A DNA stretch of 9,771 bases, from the NCBI GenBank assembly GCA_012512605.1, contig JAAZDX010000052.1, positions 1-9,771 on the forward strand, in the 5' to 3' direction. Below the pieces are notes generated by a model. That model worked only from the letters and a program-made list of their open reading frames with translations. It was not told the DNA's origin and did not search any database. Source of the DNA: Bacillota bacterium (GTDB taxonomy: Bacteria > Bacillota > UBA4882 > UBA10575). Shown in pieces: positions 7,294 to 9,771 of the stretch. How positions within the stretch are numbered: the stretch's first letter is position 1; each line of letters starts with the position of its first letter. The position numbers were made by a program, and so were the translations under genes.

Positions 7294-7333
7294 ACAGGTT
7301 TCCTTGGATACAGGAAACCCATTCCAAACCTGT
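7294..7333 (-). promoter_or_regulatory. Hairpin with alternative pairing and T-tract in the chemoreceptor leader (possible attenuator)
   Basis: In leftward mRNA sense, GGTTTCC (7319-7313) pairs with GGAAACC (7303-7297), leaving a nine-base loop, and the 3' side is followed by five Ts (7294-7290). The upstream segment ACAGGTTT (7333-7326) is perfectly complementary to AAACCTGT (7301-7294) and competes for the same 3' strand. The element lies between the predicted promoter at 7357-7365 and the ATG at 7242. The arrangement fits a weak terminator or attenuator. No ligand-binding motif was recognised. Confidence 0.35.
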
Positions 7334-7356
7334 AAATAATATACTTAATACAACAT

Positions 7357-7365
7357 ATTATACCA
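7357..7365 (-). promoter_or_regulatory. Extended -10 promoter for the chemoreceptor gene
   Basis: Read leftward, TGG followed directly by TATAAT (7365-7357) is a perfect extended -10 element (TGnTATAAT). No good -35 hexamer is seen, which such promoters tolerate. Transcription would begin near 7350, giving a leader of about 105 nt before the ATG at 7242. Confidence 0.5.
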
Positions 7366-7380
7366 TTTAAAACATCGGTT

Positions 7381-7603
7381 TACTAGTTCTTATTCTTTAG
7401 GAGAAAGGAAAAGTCCTTGCCCGCCACGAACTGATTATCGAAAAGACTTAGGGGTTGGAAAAAAATGCGCCAGTACTTAAGTCAAAGCGGTGGGCGTCTT
7501 TTTTATGCTTAGATAAGTTCAAGCGTAAGCTGGAAGAAGACAAAGAAGAATAAATAATAAATAAACCGAATTACTTATTTTGGCTTGAAAACGGAGGACT
7601 GAG
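7381..7603. other. Remainder of the divergent intergenic region upstream of the ABC exporter pair
   Basis: Together with 7243-7380 this makes a stretch of about 360 bases without a confident gene. Besides the leader elements described separately, it holds a small AAGGA/TCCTT inverted repeat (7405-7409 and 7414-7418). A terminator-like element sits at 7459-7504. An A-rich segment from about 7533 leads to the exporter ribosome binding site GGAGG at 7593-7597. A short open frame, 7455-7556, begins with TTG and encodes 33 residues ending in KFKRKLEEDKEE. It lacks a properly spaced ribosome binding site and is not called as a gene. I could not find a convincing rightward promoter. Confidence 0.5.
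7459..7504 (+). terminator. Possible terminator or attenuator upstream of the ABC exporter genes
   Basis: A run of seven As (7459-7465) is followed by GCGCC (7467-7471), a 21-base loop, GGCGT (7493-7497) and six Ts (7499-7504). Paired A and T tracts flanking a short GC-rich stem are typical of a bidirectional intrinsic terminator, but the stem has only five pairs, one of them G-T. Upstream, GCCCGCC (7419-7425) can form seven pairs (one G-T) with GGTGGGC (7489-7495). This would disrupt the terminator stem and act as an antiterminator for rightward transcription. Confidence 0.35.
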
Positions 7604-9343
7604 ATGATTAAACAATTATTTAGTTGTATTGGTGAGTATAAAAAAGAATCGCTTTTGGCTCCGCTCACAGTCACCGGCGAAGTGGTGCTGGAGGTTTTAA
7701 TCCCACTCATCATGGCAAGCCTGATCGACAAGGGGATCGTTTTAGGACAAATGGATGTTATTTTGAAACTCGGCGGGATACTGGTGGCCGCGGTGCTGTT
7801 CTCTTTGACCTTCGGGGTTGTCGCTGGTTTGTATGCGTCCCGTGCTTCGGCCGGCTTTGCTGCGAATCTGCGGAAAAAAATGTACTATACGATTCAGGAT
7901 TTTTCCTTTTATAACATTGACCGTTTTTCCACGGCCAGTCTGGTTACGCGGTTAACTACGGATGTGACCAACGTCCAACATGCTTACCAGATGGTGATCC
8001 GGGTTGCCGTTCGAAGTCCGATGATGCTATTCTTCTCGCTATTAATGTCATTTCGCGTTAACCCCCGCCTTTCCTTCATTTTTTTAGTAGTGATCCCCTT
8101 TTTGGGAGGAGGTCTCTACCTGATTGCGCGGAGAGCTTTTCCCGTCTTTAACCGGATCTTCCGGGCTTACGACCGTTTGAACCGGGTGGTCCAGGAGAAT
8201 TTACGCGGGATACGGGTGGTTAAATCCTTTGTCCGGGAAGAACATGAAAAGAAGAAGTTTAACGAGGTATCGCGGCAGATTTACACTGATTTTACGCTGG
8301 CCGAAAAGATCCTCGCCTTTAACGCACCTTTGATGCAGTCGGCCATCTATATTTGTCTGCTCTTTATCTCATGGGTGGGGGCACGGATGGTGGTGGCGAC
8401 GACAATGACCACCGGCCAACTGGTCAGTCTCTTCTCTTATACATTACAGATCTTGATGAGCCTGATGATGCTCTCCATGGTTTTTGTGATGATCACCATC
8501 TCAAGGGCTTCGGCCGAACGGATTGTGGAAGTCCTGAACGAAGAGAAGGATCTGCACAATCCGGAACATCCGGTCATGACCGTGAAAGATGGTGGGATCC
8601 GTTTTGAGAAGGTGAGCTTTGGCTATTCTAAGAACCCGAACAAATTATGCCTGGTCGATGTTGATCTGCAGATCGAATCCGGTCAAACTGTGGGGATCAT
8701 TGGGGGTACCGGCAGCGGAAAATCAACCTTGGTGCAATTGATTCCCCGCCTTTATGATGTTACCCACGGGACGGTTTATGTAGGCGGGGTTGATGTCCGC
8801 TCCTATGATCTGCAGGCTTTAAGAGAGCAGGTGGCGATGGTTCTACAGAAGAATGTTCTTTTCTCCGGCACCATTAAAGAGAACCTCCGGTGGGGGAACG
8901 CCAACGCCACCGATGAAGAGTTGATTGCGGTTTGCCGCTTAGCGCAGGCCGATGGGTTTATCCGGGCTTTTCCCGAAGGGTATGACACCTATTTGGAACA
9001 GGGCGGCGTCAACCTTTCTGGCGGACAGAAACAGCGTCTCTGTATTGCCCGGGCGTTGCTGAAAAAACCGAAGATCTTAATTCTTGATGATTCCACCAGC
9101 GCGGTGGATACCAAGACCGATGCCTTAATCCGGAAAGCTTTCCGGGAGATGATTCCGGAGACGACTAAATTGATCATTGCCCAGCGGGTGGCTTCCGTCA
9201 TGGATGCCGACCAAATTATTGTTATGGACCAAGGGCGTGTGGTAGCAGTCGGTAGCCACGATGAACTTTTGGCGACCAACCAGATTTACCGCGAGGTCTA
9301 TCATTCACAGCTTAGAGGGGGAGATGACCATGGTGCCGCCTAA
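7604..9343 (+). CDS. ABC exporter half-transporter, degenerate-site subunit of a heterodimeric (BmrC/YheI-like) pair
   Basis: This is a membrane-embedded exporter subunit that pairs with a second half-transporter to move substrates, often drugs or lipophilic compounds, out of the cell using ATP. Its 579 residues comprise six membrane helices (roughly 20-42, 55-78, 137-157, 158-176, 245-265 and 275-298) and an ATPase domain from about 330. Motifs are Walker A GGTGSGKST (367-375), Q-loop Gln415, signature LSGGQ (471-475), Walker B ILILDD (491-496) and D-loop SAVD (499-502). The catalytic Glu after Walker B is Asp496, and the H-loop His is Gln527 (IIAQR). In heterodimeric exporters such as BmrC/BmrD and TM287/288 these changes mark the subunit whose ATP site is inactive. 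The start has GGAGG six bases upstream. The next gene overlaps its 3' end by 14 bases and should supply the competent catalytic site. The substrate cannot be assigned. Confidence 0.93.
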   Translation: MIKQLFSCIGEYKKESLLAPLTVTGEVVLEVLIPLIMASLIDKGIVLGQMDVILKLGGILVAAVLFSLTFGVVAGLYASRASAGFAANLRKKMYYTIQDFSFYNIDRFSTASLVTRLTTDVTNVQHAYQMVIRVAVRSPMMLFFSLLMSFRVNPRLSFIFLVVIPFLGGGLYLIARRAFPVFNRIFRAYDRLNRVVQENLRGIRVVKSFVREEHEKKKFNEVSRQIYTDFTLAEKILAFNAPLMQSAIYICLLFISWVGARMVVATTMTTGQLVSLFSYTLQILMSLMMLSMVFVMITISRASAERIVEVLNEEKDLHNPEHPVMTVKDGGIRFEKVSFGYSKNPNKLCLVDVDLQIESGQTVGIIGGTGSGKSTLVQLIPRLYDVTHGTVYVGGVDVRSYDLQALREQVAMVLQKNVLFSGTIKENLRWGNANATDEELIAVCRLAQADGFIRAFPEGYDTYLEQGGVNLSGGQKQRLCIARALLKKPKILILDDSTSAVDTKTDALIRKAFREMIPETTKLIIAQRVASVMDADQIIVMDQGRVVAVGSHDELLATNQIYREVYHSQLRGGDDHGAA

Positions 9344-9771
9344 CAGAAGAAGAACGTGGGGGCCCCGCGGGAAGGCCGCAGGGCAGGGGCCTACCCTTAA
9401 GCGCCTTATTTCCTATATAACCCGCAAATACAAGGGTTATTTTGCTTTGGTTCTTGTTTGTATCTTGCTTAGTTCCTTGGCCGGAGTGGCAGGCTCCCTT
9501 TTTCTCCAGGTTTTAATCGACGATTACATCACTCCGTTGGTGGGTATGGCCGAACCAGACTTTAGCGGGCTACGCGATGCTTTGTTAATCATGGCCGGAA
9601 TTTTCCTGGCGGGGGTGGCGGCGACTTATCTTTTTTACCGGCTGATGGCGGTTATCGCCCAGGGAGTGTTAAAAGAGATCCGGGACGAAATGGTCGCCCA
9701 TATGCAGTCGCTGCCGGTTAAATACTTTGATACCCATACCCATGGCGATCTGATGAGCCGTTATACCAATG
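9330..9771 (+). CDS. ABC exporter half-transporter, partner subunit (5' part, runs off the window)
   Basis: Only the first 147 codons are present, covering the N-terminus and the beginning of the membrane domain. The start MVPPNRRRTWGPRGKAAG is basic and Gly/Pro-rich. A first membrane helix follows at about 37-62, an extracytoplasmic loop, then a second helix at about 85-108. The intracellular motif PVKYFDTHTHGDLMSRYTN is highly typical of bacterial half-transporters of the multidrug/lipid exporter type. The ATG at 9330 is preferred because a GAGGGGG sequence (9315-9321) is eight bases upstream; the in-frame ATG at 9324 is only two bases from it. It overlaps the preceding exporter gene by 14 bases, so the two are surely co-transcribed. 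I infer that its ATPase domain, outside the window, has the usual Walker B glutamate and H-loop histidine. Confidence 0.9.
   Translation, partial: MVPPNRRRTWGPRGKAAGQGPTLKRLISYITRKYKGYFALVLVCILLSSLAGVAGSLFLQVLIDDYITPLVGMAEPDFSGLRDALLIMAGIFLAGVAATYLFYRLMAVIAQGVLKEIRDEMVAHMQSLPVKYFDTHTHGDLMSRYTN

Noticed and set aside
7275..7303. TTGACA at 7275-7280 as the -35 of a rightward promoter
   Set aside because: No -10-like hexamer occurs 16-18 bases downstream.
7455..7556. 33-codon frame ending KFKRKLEEDKEE as a small gene
   Set aside because: The charged tail looks protein-like, but the TTG start abuts the only G-rich sequence with no spacing, and the frame crosses a terminator-like hairpin.

Overview
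The window looks like chromosomal DNA of an endospore-forming Bacillota (Firmicutes), probably an anaerobe outside the Bacilli. The evidence is a gerA-type spore-germinant receptor operon, Gram-positive-style lipoproteins, strong GGAGG-like ribosome binding sites and a moderate base composition. The species cannot be fixed from the sequence. There is no sign of phage, insertion sequence, CRISPR array, tRNA or rRNA.

Left edge (1-237): the first nine codons of a leftward gene, with a good ribosome binding site. Its leader contains an inverted repeat that would mask both the Shine-Dalgarno sequence and the start codon. Next (238-1740, +) is a large surface lipoprotein gene with an InlB-type B-repeat, a chitobiase C-terminal-like beta domain and a SUMF1/FGE-fold domain. 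Its signal peptide and lipobox lie in a different reading frame from the body.

Middle (1798-5023, -): a gerA-B-C operon, convergent with the lipoprotein gene. gerC and gerB look intact and overlap by four bases (ATGA). The gerA gene lacks the N-terminal part usual for its family and is interrupted by an in-frame TAA, so the receptor is probably non-functional unless the stop is a sequence error or is read through. A sequence resembling a forespore sigma-F/sigma-G promoter lies just upstream of gerA.

Next (5128-7242, -): methylglyoxal synthase (mgsA) directly follows a membrane chemoreceptor gene, with 36 bases between them, probably as one transcript. An extended -10 promoter and a possible attenuator hairpin precede the chemoreceptor.

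Right (7243-9771): a divergent intergenic region of about 360 bases holds hairpins and a terminator-like element. It is followed by a rightward pair of ABC exporter half-transporters. The first is complete and carries the substitutions typical of the degenerate-site subunit of heterodimeric exporters (Asp for the catalytic Glu, Gln for the H-loop His). The second overlaps it by 14 bases and runs off the window. No clearly novel multi-gene system was found. The items most worth a second look are the broken gerA gene, the out-of-frame lipoprotein signal, and the structured leaders at 17-88, 7294-7333 and 7419-7504.
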